Part shown: positions 1 to 8,679 of the stretch, piece by piece
Position numbering within the stretch: the first letter of the stretch is position 1
How the letters are laid out: each line of letters starts with the position of its first letter
Assembly (NCBI GenBank): GCA_016704655.1
Contig: JADIZR010000022.1
Span: forward strand, 124,001-188,000
Length of the DNA stretch: 64,000 bases
Direction: 5' to 3'
DNA from: Pseudomonadota bacterium
GTDB lineage: Bacteria; Pseudomonadota; Gammaproteobacteria; Steroidobacterales; Steroidobacteraceae
The notes under the pieces: generated by a model
What the model was told of the DNA's origin: nothing
The model's input: the letters and a program-made list of their open reading frames with translations, nothing else
Databases searched by the model: none
Translations under genes and position numbers: made by a program

Positions 1-1868
1 TCGAGTTCGAGTACGAGATCCTGCAGAAGCGGCTGCGCGAACTCTCGTTCCTGAATTCTGGTGTACGAATCGAATTGGTAGATGAGCGCGACGACCGCCG
101 CGAAACCTTCCACTACGAAGGCGGCATCAAGGAATTCGTCAAGTACCTGAATCGCAGCAAAACTGCAGTTCACGAATCAATCTTCTGGTTTCGCGGCGAA
201 CGTGACGGTGTCGTCGTGGAGATCGCGCTGCAGTGGAACGACTCCTACGCGGAGACGATGTACTGCTTCACCAACAACATCCCGCAGAAGGACGGCGGCA
301 CGCATCTCTCCGGTTTCCGCGCCGCCCTGACGCGCACGCTGAACGACTACATCGAAGGCGAGATGGCGAACAAGAAGGACAAGGTGCCGACCACGGGCGA
401 CGACTCGCGCGAAGGTCTCACCGCTGTCATGTCCGTGAAATTGAGCGACCCGAAGTTCTCGTCGCAGACCAAGGACAAGCTGGTTTCGTCCGAAGTGAAA
501 AGCGTCGTCGAGGCAATCGCCAGCGAAAAGCTCGGCGAATTCCTGCTCGAGCAGCCGGCGCAGGCGAAAGCCATCGTCAACAAGATCATCGATGCAGCGC
601 GTGCACGTGAAGCAGCGCGCAAGGCGCGCGAACTCACTCGTCGCAAGGGCGCGCTCGACATCGCGGGCCTGCCCGGCAAGCTCGCGGACTGCCAGGAAAA
701 AGATCCGGCCAAGTCCGAGCTGTTCATCGTCGAAGGCGATTCCGCAGGCGGTTCCGCCAAGCAGGGACGCGATCGTCGTTCGCAGGCGATCCTGCCGCTG
801 AAGGGCAAGATTCTGAACGTCGAACGCGCACGCTTCGACAAGATGCTGTCGTCGGCGGAAGTGGGCACGCTGATCACCGCGCTCGGCTGTGGTATTGGAA
901 AGGATGAACTGGATTTAGCCAAATTGCGGTATCACCGTATCATAATAATGACTGATGCGGATGTTGACGGCAGCCATATCCGAACTTTGCTCCTAACTTT
1001 TTTCTACCGGCAGATCCCGAACCTGATCGAGCGCGGCCACGTCTACATCGCGCAGCCGCCGCTGTACAAGGTGAAGAAGGGCAAGAGCGAGAACTACGTC
1101 AAGGACGACGTCGAACTCAACCAGATCCTGCTGCGCACCGCGCTCGAAGGCGCTTCGCTGGTCGTGCGCGACTCGTCGGTGCCGATGCAGGACGGGGCGC
1201 TCGAGACGCTGGCCCGCAAGTACATGGATTTCCAGAACGCGGTGCACAAGTCGCCGCGGCGCTACGACTCGCACGTACTCGAGCAGATGCTGCACTTGCC
1301 GGAGATCGGCATTGCCGACCGCGAGGACCCGGAGAAGCTCACCACCTGGGGCGCGCAGCTCGAAAAGATGCTCAACGACATCCCGCAGGCCGGTCGCCAC
1401 TACACCGTGACGCTGCAGCCGGGCACGCCGCCGCACCTTGTCGTCACGCGCGTGGAACACGGCAACGCCGTCGAGAAACACCTGCACCGCGAGTTCTTCA
1501 ACTCGAGCGAGTACCGCCGCATCACGGACCTCTCGCGCACTCTGGTCGGTCTGTTCGGCGCCGGCGCCATCGTGCGTCGCGGCGACAACGAGCAGACCGT
1601 CGACAGCTTCAAGGAAGCCATCAACTGGTTGCTGGACGAAGCGCGACGCGGCCAGACGATCCAGCGCTACAAGGGTCTCGGCGAGATGAATCCTGAGCAG
1701 CTGTGGGACACGACCATCAATCCCGAAACACGCCGGCTCGTGCAGGTGCGTATCGAGGACGCGCACGTGGCGAACGAACTGTTCTCGACGCTGATGGGTG
1801 ACGAAGTGGAACCCAGGCGTGAGTTCATCGAAAGCAACGCTCTGCTGGTGTCGAACCTGGACGTCTGA
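1..1868 (+). CDS. gyrB: DNA gyrase subunit B, 5'-truncated by window edge
   Basis: ATPase subunit of DNA gyrase (GyrA2GyrB2), which introduces negative supercoils using ATP. The open frame runs back to base 3, so the gene enters from the left and roughly the first 180 residues of an about 800-residue protein are missing. Visible in order are the end of the transducer domain, the TOPRIM domain with EGDSAGG (about 737-757) and TDADVDGSHIR (about 952-984) carrying the Mg-binding acidic residues, a long insert of about 170 residues typical of gammaproteobacterial GyrB, and the RYKGLGEMNPEQLW tail motif. Bases 891-1010 use AT-rich codons unlike the rest of the gene (separate entry). In relatives gyrB closes the dnaA-dnaN-recF-gyrB origin cluster, which suggests the window begins near oriC. 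Confidence 0.97.
   Translation, partial: EFEYEILQKRLRELSFLNSGVRIELVDERDDRRETFHYEGGIKEFVKYLNRSKTAVHESIFWFRGERDGVVVEIALQWNDSYAETMYCFTNNIPQKDGGTHLSGFRAALTRTLNDYIEGEMANKKDKVPTTGDDSREGLTAVMSVKLSDPKFSSQTKDKLVSSEVKSVVEAIASEKLGEFLLEQPAQAKAIVNKIIDAARAREAARKARELTRRKGALDIAGLPGKLADCQEKDPAKSELFIVEGDSAGGSAKQGRDRRSQAILPLKGKILNVERARFDKMLSSAEVGTLITALGCGIGKDELDLAKLRYHRIIIMTDADVDGSHIRTLLLTFFYRQIPNLIERGHVYIAQPPLYKVKKGKSENYVKDDVELNQILLRTALEGASLVVRDSSVPMQDGALETLARKYMDFQNAVHKSPRRYDSHVLEQMLHLPEIGIADREDPEKLTTWGAQLEKMLNDIPQAGRHYTVTLQPGTPPHLVVTRVEHGNAVEKHLHREFFNSSEYRRITDLSRTLVGLFGAGAIVRRGDNEQTVDSFKEAINWLLDEARRGQTIQRYKGLGEMNPEQLWDTTINPETRRLVQVRIEDAHVANELFSTLMGDEVEPRREFIESNALLVSNLDV
891..1010 (+). other. AT-rich codon patch inside the gyrB TOPRIM region
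   Basis: By my count these 120 bases hold 52 G/C (about 43%), while the flanking gyrB sequence is clearly above 60%. Codons rare elsewhere in the window (ATA twice in a row, TTA, CTA, ACT, GTT) cluster here. The protein sequence stays canonical GyrB and the frame is intact, so the change is at codon level only. Confidence 0.7.
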
Positions 1869-2280
1869 TCCTTCATCACTGCAGGGAACACGAGTCGTCA
1901 CTTTATTGTCACGGTTTGCCTCGCCTGTTTCGTCTGCGGACACTACTCCGCCACGAAGACGTACTTCGTGAACGCTATCCATCGTTCCACTTCAAGTCAG
2001 CTGTATCGGGCTCGACACCCGAAAGTGCGAACAAGTGAAATACCTCACACCCAATCCACGCATCCAGCTTCCAAGGTACGGAAGGTACAAGTAGCCGAAA
2101 ATCGCCAACTTCTCCAAGCCGGGACAAGTTGTGCGGCAATCACGCACGGCCGCGACTGATTCCCGCCCGTCGCGACGTCCAACGCTGCATGGCGTTACCA
2201 GTCACCACCGGGGTCCGTCCGCGACCCGCGCATTCCGGTGGTCGTACCTCCGGTGCTGCTCGACCGAATTCAAGGCAGCG
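1869..2280. other. intergenic region without recognisable gene
   Basis: About 410 bases between gyrB and the PPOx-type gene. I see no tRNA, no coding-like frame and no strong hairpin followed by a T run. An open frame reaches upstream of 2281 from 2131, but its residues are Arg/Ser-rich and look non-coding. Presumably it holds the gyrB 3' end and the promoter of the next gene. Confidence 0.5.
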
Positions 2281-2784
2281 ATGAGCGAAATGGAGCACGA
2301 ACCGTTTCACCGTGGAGAACTGGCAGCCCAGCAACGCTGGCGAACTGCCAACCTGTGGGACACGGCGCGCAAGGACAGACTGCTCTGGGACCACATCCCC
2401 GGGCACCTGCTGGCGCGCATCGAAGCCGCGCCGTTCTTCTTTCTCGCCACGAGCGCGCTGGACGGAAGCTGCGACTGCTCGTTCAAGGGAGGCGGTCCCG
2501 GCGTGATTCGCGTGCTGGACCAGCGCCGCTTTGCATTTGCCGACTTCGACGGCAATGGAGCGTTCATGAGCCTGGGCAACATCCTGCTCAACCCGAGGGT
2601 CGGTTGCCTGTTCATCGACTTCAGCGACGGCGCCCGCCTGCGCGTGAATGGCCGTGCCTCGATCCATGAGGATGGACCGCTGCTGGCCCTCTTTCCGCAG
2701 CAGCATCGGGTCGTACTGGTCGACATCGAGCAGGTGGTTCCGAACTGCGCCCGCAACGTTCCACGACTGCAGCCTCCTGCCTGA
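2281..2784 (+). CDS. PPOx-type FMN-dependent split-barrel flavoprotein
   Basis: Protein of 167 residues of the pyridoxamine 5'-phosphate oxidase-like split-barrel superfamily. The central stretch (FFFLATSALDG, CSFKGG, DFDGNGAFMSLGNILLNP, LFIDF, LRVNGRA) matches the family of small FMN-dependent PPOx-type flavoproteins; the substrate is unknown. The ATG at 2281 is chosen because family similarity begins soon after it, whereas the upstream extension is Arg-rich and unlike coding sequence. ATG at 2290 is the alternative, and the ribosome site is weak. The radical SAM gene begins 38 nt after the stop on the same strand, so the two may form a small operon. It is probably not the vitamin B6 enzyme PdxH itself, which is longer. 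Confidence 0.75.
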   Translation: MSEMEHEPFHRGELAAQQRWRTANLWDTARKDRLLWDHIPGHLLARIEAAPFFFLATSALDGSCDCSFKGGGPGVIRVLDQRRFAFADFDGNGAFMSLGNILLNPRVGCLFIDFSDGARLRVNGRASIHEDGPLLALFPQQHRVVLVDIEQVVPNCARNVPRLQPPA

Positions 2785-2822
2785 CGCCGGGACGACCACG
2801 GACACCCGGAATCACCGAGCAA

Positions 2823-3773
2823 ATGAGCACGCCCTACCGCATCGCCGTCAATGCCGAGTGGACCAGCAAGTGCAACGCGCTGTGCCCGATGTGTCCGCGC
2901 GACGCCATTCAACACCCGCAACTGATGCGGTCCGACACCTGGTCGTGCATCCTGCAGCGTCTCGACCCGGCCGAGGTCTTTCGAGTCGTGATCGCCGGTT
3001 ACGGCGAGGCGACCACGCACCCACGCTTCTTCGAGTTCATCGATGCCATGCGCGGCCACCCGGTCCGCTTCGACATGGTGAGCAACGGCCATCTCCTGAC
3101 CCCCGACAAGCTGGCTCACCTCGATGGCGTCGTCGAGCTGCTGATGGTTTCCTTTTCGAGCATCGACCCGCAGGTCTATCGCCGGGTACACGCCAATCTC
3201 GACCAGCGCCGCGTCATGCAGAACCTGCAGTCGGCGCAGGCAATGCTCAAGCACACCCGCCTGGGCATCAGCCTGACACCGATGCCGGAGTGCCTGCCGT
3301 CGCTGCCCGACACGATCGGCTGGCTGAAGAAACAGGGGATTACCACGCTGACCATGTCGCCGACGCTGTACAACCGCGGCGGGAGCATGACTGAGCATGA
3401 GCTCGCCAGCGAAAGGCTGCGTGCACTGATCGAGCGGCACGGGCTCCGCTCGCAGGAATTCGATTTCGTGCCCGGTGTTGCGCAGCTGGTCAGCCAGTGG
3501 CGCCGGAATCAGTTCAAGTGCGTCCCACGCAACGTTGACCTGTTCATTTCCTCATCGGGGGAATACCTGTACTGCTACAACGACGTCGCGCACCGCCATG
3601 CGATCGGGCACGTCGAGACGGACAGCATCCACGACACGCTGAGACGACGCGAAGGCATGGCGACGATTCCCTCGCTGTGTGATCAGTGCAACATGCGCGA
3701 CCGTTACCGCGCCGGCGAGCTCGCCAGGGCCGGAATCGGTTTCCTCCGCTCGAAATGGCGGTCCGCCAGCTGA
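2823..3773 (+). CDS. radical SAM protein with SPASM-like C-terminus
   Basis: Protein of 316 residues. The N-terminus carries the radical SAM cluster motif CNALCPMC (CxxxCxxC, residues about 18-25) for the SAM-binding [4Fe-4S] cluster, followed by a glycine-containing GYGEATTHP segment and a TIM-barrel-like body. The C-terminal part has further cysteines (FKCVPR, YCYND, SLCDQCNMRD) arranged as in SPASM domains that bind auxiliary iron-sulfur clusters. SPASM proteins commonly modify peptides or act on redox cofactors and nucleosides, but no substrate can be assigned and no short precursor-peptide gene is evident next to it. It follows the PPOx-type gene at 38 nt, suggesting co-transcription and a possible flavin/Fe-S redox link (inference). 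Confidence 0.85.
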   Translation: MSTPYRIAVNAEWTSKCNALCPMCPRDAIQHPQLMRSDTWSCILQRLDPAEVFRVVIAGYGEATTHPRFFEFIDAMRGHPVRFDMVSNGHLLTPDKLAHLDGVVELLMVSFSSIDPQVYRRVHANLDQRRVMQNLQSAQAMLKHTRLGISLTPMPECLPSLPDTIGWLKKQGITTLTMSPTLYNRGGSMTEHELASERLRALIERHGLRSQEFDFVPGVAQLVSQWRRNQFKCVPRNVDLFISSSGEYLYCYNDVAHRHAIGHVETDSIHDTLRRREGMATIPSLCDQCNMRDRYRAGELARAGIGFLRSKWRSAS

Positions 3774-4119
3774 GGATCCGTCAGCGGCTAAGCCGCACCC
3801 GCCGCTCATAGCAGCGCGCGGGCGAATATGCAGCTGCCCGCGGCATGAACGAAGACGTGCTGGATCAGCTGCTCGCGGAAGAAAGCTGAACGGCTGGTCA
3901 TCGACAGCTTCGACCGGTACCGCGAGCAGGAGGCCTGGAACCTCTTCCTGTCCGAACTGAAGGTATTCCCGTTCTCCCCCCGGCCCAGTTTCTGCAGCAT
4001 CTGCGTGAGTCGAAGTCGTGACCGAAACGAGGAAGGGGGCATGTCGGTCCCGTCCCAGTGAACCGTACGGGTCAATGCCACGCTAAATCAGGCTGGCGCA
4101 CCTCCGGCGGCACATCACA
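3774..4119. other. gap between radical SAM gene and convergent nodT
   Basis: About 345 bases between two convergent genes. No intact gene of recognisable family is present. The only coding-like signal is the broken frame at 3844-4021, listed separately. I see no obvious rho-independent terminator for either flanking gene. Confidence 0.4.
3844..4021 (+). pseudogene. possible frameshifted small ORF, about 58 residues
   Basis: Three consecutive frames join into one plausible protein if two single-base shifts are allowed. ATG at 3844 begins MNEDVLDQLLAEES. After a shift near 3886 the text continues with ERLVIDSFDRYREQEAWNLF and LSELKVFPFSP. After a second shift in the C-run near 3975-3981 it ends AQFLQHLRESKS with a stop at 4019-4021. 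Third codon positions are strongly G/C throughout, as in real genes of this genome. I do not recognise a family. It may be a decayed gene, or an intact one with sequencing indels. Confidence 0.25.
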
Positions 4120-5619
4120 TCAGCCGGGTTCGCGTTCGCTCCATCCTGCACCGATGGCCAGGTACAGGGCTACGCTGTCGGCCAGTCGCTGCGCCTGCGC
4201 GCCGGCAAGGTCCAGGCGGGTTCGCTGTGCCTGTTGCTGCGCGATCAGCAGCTCCACGTAGCTGGCCGCGCCGTGCAGGTAGCGCTGCTCGACGGCGCGT
4301 AGCGATCCGCGGGCGGCTTCGTCGGCGGCTGCGAGCGCCGCCAGCACCAGCGCGTCGTTTTCCACCGCACGCAGCGTGTCCGCCACGTTGCGCAGGGCCT
4401 CGAGCACCACGCCCTGGTAATGCGCGGCCGCCGCGTCGAATGCCGCGAGTGCGGCGCGCTTCTCGGCGGGCAGGCTGGCATTGAACAGCGGCTGGCTCAG
4501 TTGGCCGACGATGCTCCAGACCGCCGAGCCGCTGCCGAACAACGCGCCGGAGCTCAACGCCTGGCTGCCGAGGCTGGCGCTGAGGTCGAGCTGCGGATAG
4601 AGGCGCGCCACCGCCGCCCCGTATTCGGCATTGGCCTGGTGCAGCAGCGCCTCGGAGGCGCGGATGTCCGGACGGTGACGCACGAGTTCGGACGGCACGA
4701 GCAGCGGCAGCTCGGACGGCAGTGTGAAATCGTCGAGCGTGAACTCCGGAATGCCGCCGGCATCCGGTGTCTGCCCGGCGAGCACCGCCAGCAGGTGATC
4801 GGTGTGCTGCATCTGCCGGCGCAGCACAGGCAGCTCGGCGCGCGTCTGCTCCACCACCGTCTGCAGTGCGAGCACTTCGTCCGGCGCAGCGTTCCCCAGG
4901 CGTACGCGCTCGCGGGCGAGCTGCAGCTGGTCTTCCTGTCCCAGCAGGATGGCGTCGCTGGCCGCGATCTGCGCAGCGAGACGCGCCCGGGTGATGGCGG
5001 CGGCGGCGACGTTGCCGACCAGCGCCTGGCGCGCAGCCTCGAGTTCATAGCGACGGTAGTCGACCTGCGCGGCCAGCGCTTCGAGTTCGCGGCGATTGCC
5101 ACCCGCCAGGTCGAGCTCGTAATGCACGTCGACGCCGGCGTCGTACAGACTGAACTCGCGCGGCTCACCGGCGATCCCGAGCGTACTGGGACTGAGACGC
5201 TGGCGCCGGGCGCCGACGCCGGCGTCCACCTGCGGATAGCGCGTGGACCCGGCCCGCGCAGCTTCGAGCTCCTGCGCCTGTCGCAATGTGGCACGCGCCG
5301 CTGCGAGCGTCGGGTTCGCTGCGAGCGCCGTTTCGATCAACGCGTCGAGCCGGGGTGAGCCGAGACTGCGCCGCCACTCGGCCTCGACCGGACCGCCGCT
5401 GACGATTCGCTGCGCTTCGCCAAAGCGGACGGCTGCGGATTCAGTCTGATTCGGTACGGGCGTCGTCGTGTATTGCGTAGTGGTGGGCGGCGCTGGGCGT
5501 TCGAAGTCCGGTCCCGCAGCACAGCCGGCAATCGATGCCGCCAGCGTCAATGTCGCGATGGTACGAATCGGTGCGCGGCCGGCTTTCGAACCGCTGTTTC
5601 GATGAGCGTGCAGCATCAT
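4120..5619 (-). CDS. RND/ABC efflux outer-membrane lipoprotein, NodT family
   Basis: Outer-membrane channel (TolC superfamily, NodT type) of 499 residues that would complete the tripartite pump encoded upstream. The N-terminus shows a lipoprotein signal peptide ending LAASIAGCAAGPDF, with the lipobox cysteine followed by the family-typical GPDF. Two repeated OEP regions follow, with typical text such as LDALIETALAANPTLAAARA and LVRHRPDIRASEALLHQAN. The start at 5619 overlaps the stop of the ATPase gene (ATGA), so translation is coupled. The same frame stays open upstream to 6378, through the first half of the ATPase gene; that apparent 752-residue fusion is an artefact of the frameshift in the ATPase gene, not a natural fusion. 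Confidence 0.9.
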   Translation of the reverse strand: MMLHAHRNSGSKAGRAPIRTIATLTLAASIAGCAAGPDFERPAPPTTTQYTTTPVPNQTESAAVRFGEAQRIVSGGPVEAEWRRSLGSPRLDALIETALAANPTLAAARATLRQAQELEAARAGSTRYPQVDAGVGARRQRLSPSTLGIAGEPREFSLYDAGVDVHYELDLAGGNRRELEALAAQVDYRRYELEAARQALVGNVAAAAITRARLAAQIAASDAILLGQEDQLQLARERVRLGNAAPDEVLALQTVVEQTRAELPVLRRQMQHTDHLLAVLAGQTPDAGGIPEFTLDDFTLPSELPLLVPSELVRHRPDIRASEALLHQANAEYGAAVARLYPQLDLSASLGSQALSSGALFGSGSAVWSIVGQLSQPLFNASLPAEKRAALAAFDAAAAHYQGVVLEALRNVADTLRAVENDALVLAALAAADEAARGSLRAVEQRYLHGAASYVELLIAQQQAQRTRLDLAGAQAQRLADSVALYLAIGAGWSEREPG

Positions 5620-6324
5620 TCGACTCCCCGACCTGCGCCGGCTTCCTCGTGGGTCACGCCGTCGCGGATGTGATAGATGCGCTTGAACGTCGGAATGATC
5701 TTCTCGTCGTGCGTGACGACGATGATCGCCGTGTCGTAGCGTTGCGCCATTTCGTTGAGGATGCGGATGACCGCCATGGCGCGCTCGCTGTCGAGCGGGG
5801 CCGTGGGCTCGTCGGCGAGGATCACCGGGGGTCGGTTGACCAGTCCGCGCGCGATCGCGACACGTTGCTGCTCGCCGCCCGAGAGTTCCGTGGGCATTGC
5901 GCGCGCGCTGCTGCACGTCGAGCGCCGACAGCAGTTCGAGCGCGCGGGACCGTGCCTCTTCGTTCGGCACTCCCGCCAGCATCGGCAGCAGCGCGACGTT
6001 GTCGGTGACGTCGAGAAACGGGATCAGGTAGGGCGCCTGGAAGACGAAGCCGATCCGGTCGCGGCGCAGCGCGCGCAGGTCGCGCACCCGCCAGCCGTTG
6101 TCGTAGATCAGCTCATCGCCCAGCACCATGCGGCCGGCGGTAGGGTCGATCACCGCACCCAGGCACTTCAGCAGCGTGCTCTTGCCCGACCCGGACGGCC
6201 CGATCAGGCCCACGACTTCGCCCGGCGCCACCTGCATGTCGACGCCCTTCAGCGCGTCGACGGCGGTGTCGCCTGAGCCATAGCGTTTGCGCAGCCCCTC
6301 GATGCGGATGCCATTGCCGCTCAT
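5616..6324 (-). CDS. ABC efflux ATPase, split by a frameshift near 5900
   Basis: ATP-binding subunit of a LolD/MacB/DevA-like exporter. From ATG at 6324 (MSGNGIRIEGLRKRYG) the first frame carries Walker A GPSGSGKST and the Q-loop FVFQAPYL. The second frame (from about 5897 to the stop at 5616) carries the signature LSGGEQQRVAIARGL, Walker B VILADEPT, the D-loop and the H-loop VVTHDEK. The frames meet at an alternating GC tract (about 5897-5905); one missing GC dinucleotide (or one extra base) accounts for the shift. All motifs are otherwise intact, giving about 236 residues if repaired. The start has GGAGG inside the end of the permease gene, one base after its stop, and the end overlaps nodT by ATGA. 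Confidence 0.8.
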
Positions 6325-6325
6325 C

Positions 6326-7531
6326 TCAGCCTCCGATCGCTGCGGCAGGGTCGACCCGCAGCGCCATGCGGATCGCAATGAGGCTCGCCAGCGCGCAGAT
6401 CGCCAGCACGGCCAGGAAACCCGCCACGGAGTCCTGCGGCATCAGCAGCACGTACTTGGGAAACAGCGGCGCCGCGTAGGTTGCAGTGATCTTGCCGACC
6501 GCGAACCCGATGACGCCGAGGGCGATCGCCTGCTGCAGGATCATCGCGGCGATGGTGCGGTTGCGCGTGCCGATCAGCTTCAGCACGGCGATCTCGCGGA
6601 TCTTGTCCATCGTCAGCGTGTAGATGATGAAGGCGACGATCGCGGCGCTGACGACCGCGAGGATCACCAGGAACATGCCGATCTGCTTCGCCGAGGTGGC
6701 GATCAGCTTGCCGACCAGGATCTGCTCCATCTGCGGCCGCGTGTACACCGTCAGGCGTTGCCAGCGGCGGATCGCAGCCCCGATCGCGTCCGGCGCGGCG
6801 CCGGAGTCCAGCCGCACCAGGACCGCGTTGACGAAATTGTTGCTCGACTGCGAGTCGAGCACGGCGTCGAGGAGGCCGGGCACGCCCGCGCGGTCGAATG
6901 CCGGGTTCGTTGCGGTCCGCCGCCGGCTCTGCCAGATGGCGTCGTTGTCCTTGAGGAACTGTGCTTCCTGGGCGTCCTTGAGCGGTATGAACACCATCGG
7001 GTCGCCGCCTGAGGAGACCATGCGCCGCGTCAACCCGACGACGGTGTACTGATTGCGGCGGATCCCGATGCGGTCGCCCAGCTGGAATCCGGTGGCGACG
7101 TCGGCCACGGCCTCGTAGTGCCCGCGCGTGATCTGGCGCCCGGCCACGAGATACGGTGGCCAGCCGGGTGCGCCGCGCGTCGGGCCGGGGACGATGCCGA
7201 CGATCATTGAGCGCACGTCCCGCTCGCCCTGGCGGACCTGCATCGTCAGGTAGGTCACGTTCGCCGCCTCGGCGACGCCCGGCAGCGCGAGGATCGTGCG
7301 ATACAGGTCGTCGTTGAGGCTGGACGGCTCGGCGTAGGGGCCGAGCGTGTCCTGCTGCACGACCCAGAGATCGGCACCGCTGTTGTCGAGCAGTGCCTTG
7401 GCGTCATCGACCATGCCCCGGTACACGCCCGCCATGACCAATGTGACCCCGATCAGCAGGCCCAGCCCGAAGCCGGTGAACACGAACTTGCCCCAGGAGT
7501 GCAGGATGTCCCGGCCCGCGAGGCTGATCAT
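6326..7531 (-). CDS. ABC efflux permease, FtsX/MacB type
   Basis: Inner-membrane permease of 401 residues. An N-terminal membrane segment (KFVFTGFGLGLLIGVTLVMAG) is followed by a large periplasmic MacB-like core domain. Three C-terminal membrane segments of the FtsX domain follow, with the conserved loop text MDKIREIAVLKLIGTRNR. The start at 7531 (MISLAGRDILHSW) is chosen over the longer frame to 7714 because it overlaps the stop of the hlyD-like gene by ATGA and everything upstream is Arg-rich shadow. It is one base from the ATPase gene. The pairing of an HlyD-type adaptor, FtsX permease, ATPase and outer-membrane channel resembles MacAB-TolC or DevBCA-TolC exporters; the substrate is unknown. 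Confidence 0.88.
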   Translation of the reverse strand: MISLAGRDILHSWGKFVFTGFGLGLLIGVTLVMAGVYRGMVDDAKALLDNSGADLWVVQQDTLGPYAEPSSLNDDLYRTILALPGVAEAANVTYLTMQVRQGERDVRSMIVGIVPGPTRGAPGWPPYLVAGRQITRGHYEAVADVATGFQLGDRIGIRRNQYTVVGLTRRMVSSGGDPMVFIPLKDAQEAQFLKDNDAIWQSRRRTATNPAFDRAGVPGLLDAVLDSQSSNNFVNAVLVRLDSGAAPDAIGAAIRRWQRLTVYTRPQMEQILVGKLIATSAKQIGMFLVILAVVSAAIVAFIIYTLTMDKIREIAVLKLIGTRNRTIAAMILQQAIALGVIGFAVGKITATYAAPLFPKYVLLMPQDSVAGFLAVLAICALASLIAIRMALRVDPAAAIGG

Positions 7532-8679
7532 CGCGACGTCCCGGCAATGCTTTCCACGATGCGGATGCGGCTGCGCGGGCCGAGTGCCTTCTCGCTGTAG
7601 ACGACTATCCGCGCCCCTTCCACAAGGCCGTCGATGACCTGCACGTCGCCGTCGAGACCGGAGCGACCGAGCTTCACCGGCACGAACTCCGGCCGGCCGT
7701 TCCGGATCTGCCACACACCCACCTGGTTGCCCTGGCGTTGCACGGCGGCATTGGGGATGACTGGCGCAGCGGGCAGCGCCGACAGGTCGATCGTGACCTC
7801 GGCGAGTTCACCGAGCGGCGGCAGCGGCGCGGGGACGCCAGCGAACACCACTTTGGCCAGCATTTCCTCGGTGACGGCATCCGCCGTGGGCTCGATGCGC
7901 AGCACGCGCCCCTCGAGGCTCTCGTTGCTGCGTGAGCGCAGCACGATGCGTGCCGGCAGGCCGGCGGCGAGTCCCGACGCGCTGACCTGGTCGAAACGCA
8001 CGTTGATCCACAGGCTCGCCGGATCGATGACTTCCACCACGGCTTCGCCAGCGACGATGGTCGTGCCCGGATCGGCCTCGCGCAGCGTGACCAGGCCATC
8101 GCCGGGAGCGACGAGCTTCAGGTTGGCGCGCTGCGACACGAGTGCATCGCGGTCGGCGCCGACTCGCGCGCGCTCTTCGCGCGCGGCCGCAAGCGCAGCA
8201 TCGGCAATCCGCAGTTCCTGCCGCTTCGTCGCGAGGATCTCCTCGCTCGTGCTGCGGACGACGAACAGCTGCGCATAGCGCGCCTCCTGGGCGGCCGCGT
8301 ACGACTGCCGCGCTTGCGCCTCGAGCAGAGCGGCGTCGGTGCGCCTGAGTGCCGCCTCCTGTGAGCGGATCCGATCATCGAGATCGACGGGATCCATTGC
8401 ACCGAGCACCTGTCCGGCTGCGACATGATCGCCCACTTGCACGTCGAGGCGCGCCAGGCGACCCGGAAACGTCGGGCCGATGCGGTACGTGTAACGGGTC
8501 TCGACCGTGCCGATGCCGAACAGCGCCGGGCGGATCGCACGCGACTCGACGCGGGTCTCCGTCACCGCCACCGGTGCCAGCGGCCCGGAGCGCAGGGCCA
8601 CGTACGCCAGCAGGACGAGCAGCGGCACGAGGACAGCGATCAGGGCCAGCGTTCGGCGTTGCAGGGGTGGGCGTTTCAC
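7528..8679 (-). CDS. periplasmic adaptor (membrane fusion) protein, HlyD/RND-MFP family
   Basis: Adaptor of 383 residues linking the inner-membrane permease to the outer-membrane channel. An N-terminal membrane anchor (residues about 9-28) is followed by a split biotinyl-lipoyl domain (GRLARLDVQVGDHVAAGQVLG and its partner APGDGLVTLREADPG), a Q/E/A-rich coiled-coil hairpin between them (about residues 105-180), and beta-barrel and membrane-proximal domains. It starts at 8679 inside the stop of the tetR gene (ATGA) and ends overlapping the permease start by ATGA. These couplings fix both its start and its membership in the five-gene operon. Confidence 0.9.
   Translation of the reverse strand: MKRPPLQRRTLALIAVLVPLLVLLAYVALRSGPLAPVAVTETRVESRAIRPALFGIGTVETRYTYRIGPTFPGRLARLDVQVGDHVAAGQVLGAMDPVDLDDRIRSQEAALRRTDAALLEAQARQSYAAAQEARYAQLFVVRSTSEEILATKRQELRIADAALAAAREERARVGADRDALVSQRANLKLVAPGDGLVTLREADPGTTIVAGEAVVEVIDPASLWINVRFDQVSASGLAAGLPARIVLRSRSNESLEGRVLRIEPTADAVTEEMLAKVVFAGVPAPLPPLGELAEVTIDLSALPAAPVIPNAAVQRQGNQVGVWQIRNGRPEFVPVKLGRSGLDGDVQVIDGLVEGARIVVYSEKALGPRSRIRIVESIAGTSR

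Noticed and set aside
2131..2280. N-terminal extension of the PPOx-type protein
   Set aside because: Arg/Ser-rich text with no family similarity before ATG 2281.
4120..6378. Apparent 752-residue fusion of an ABC ATPase with a NodT channel
   Set aside because: The middle part is Arg/His-rich shadow; the ATPase signature and Walker B lie in another frame and the channel has its own lipoprotein signal, so the fusion comes from a frameshift.
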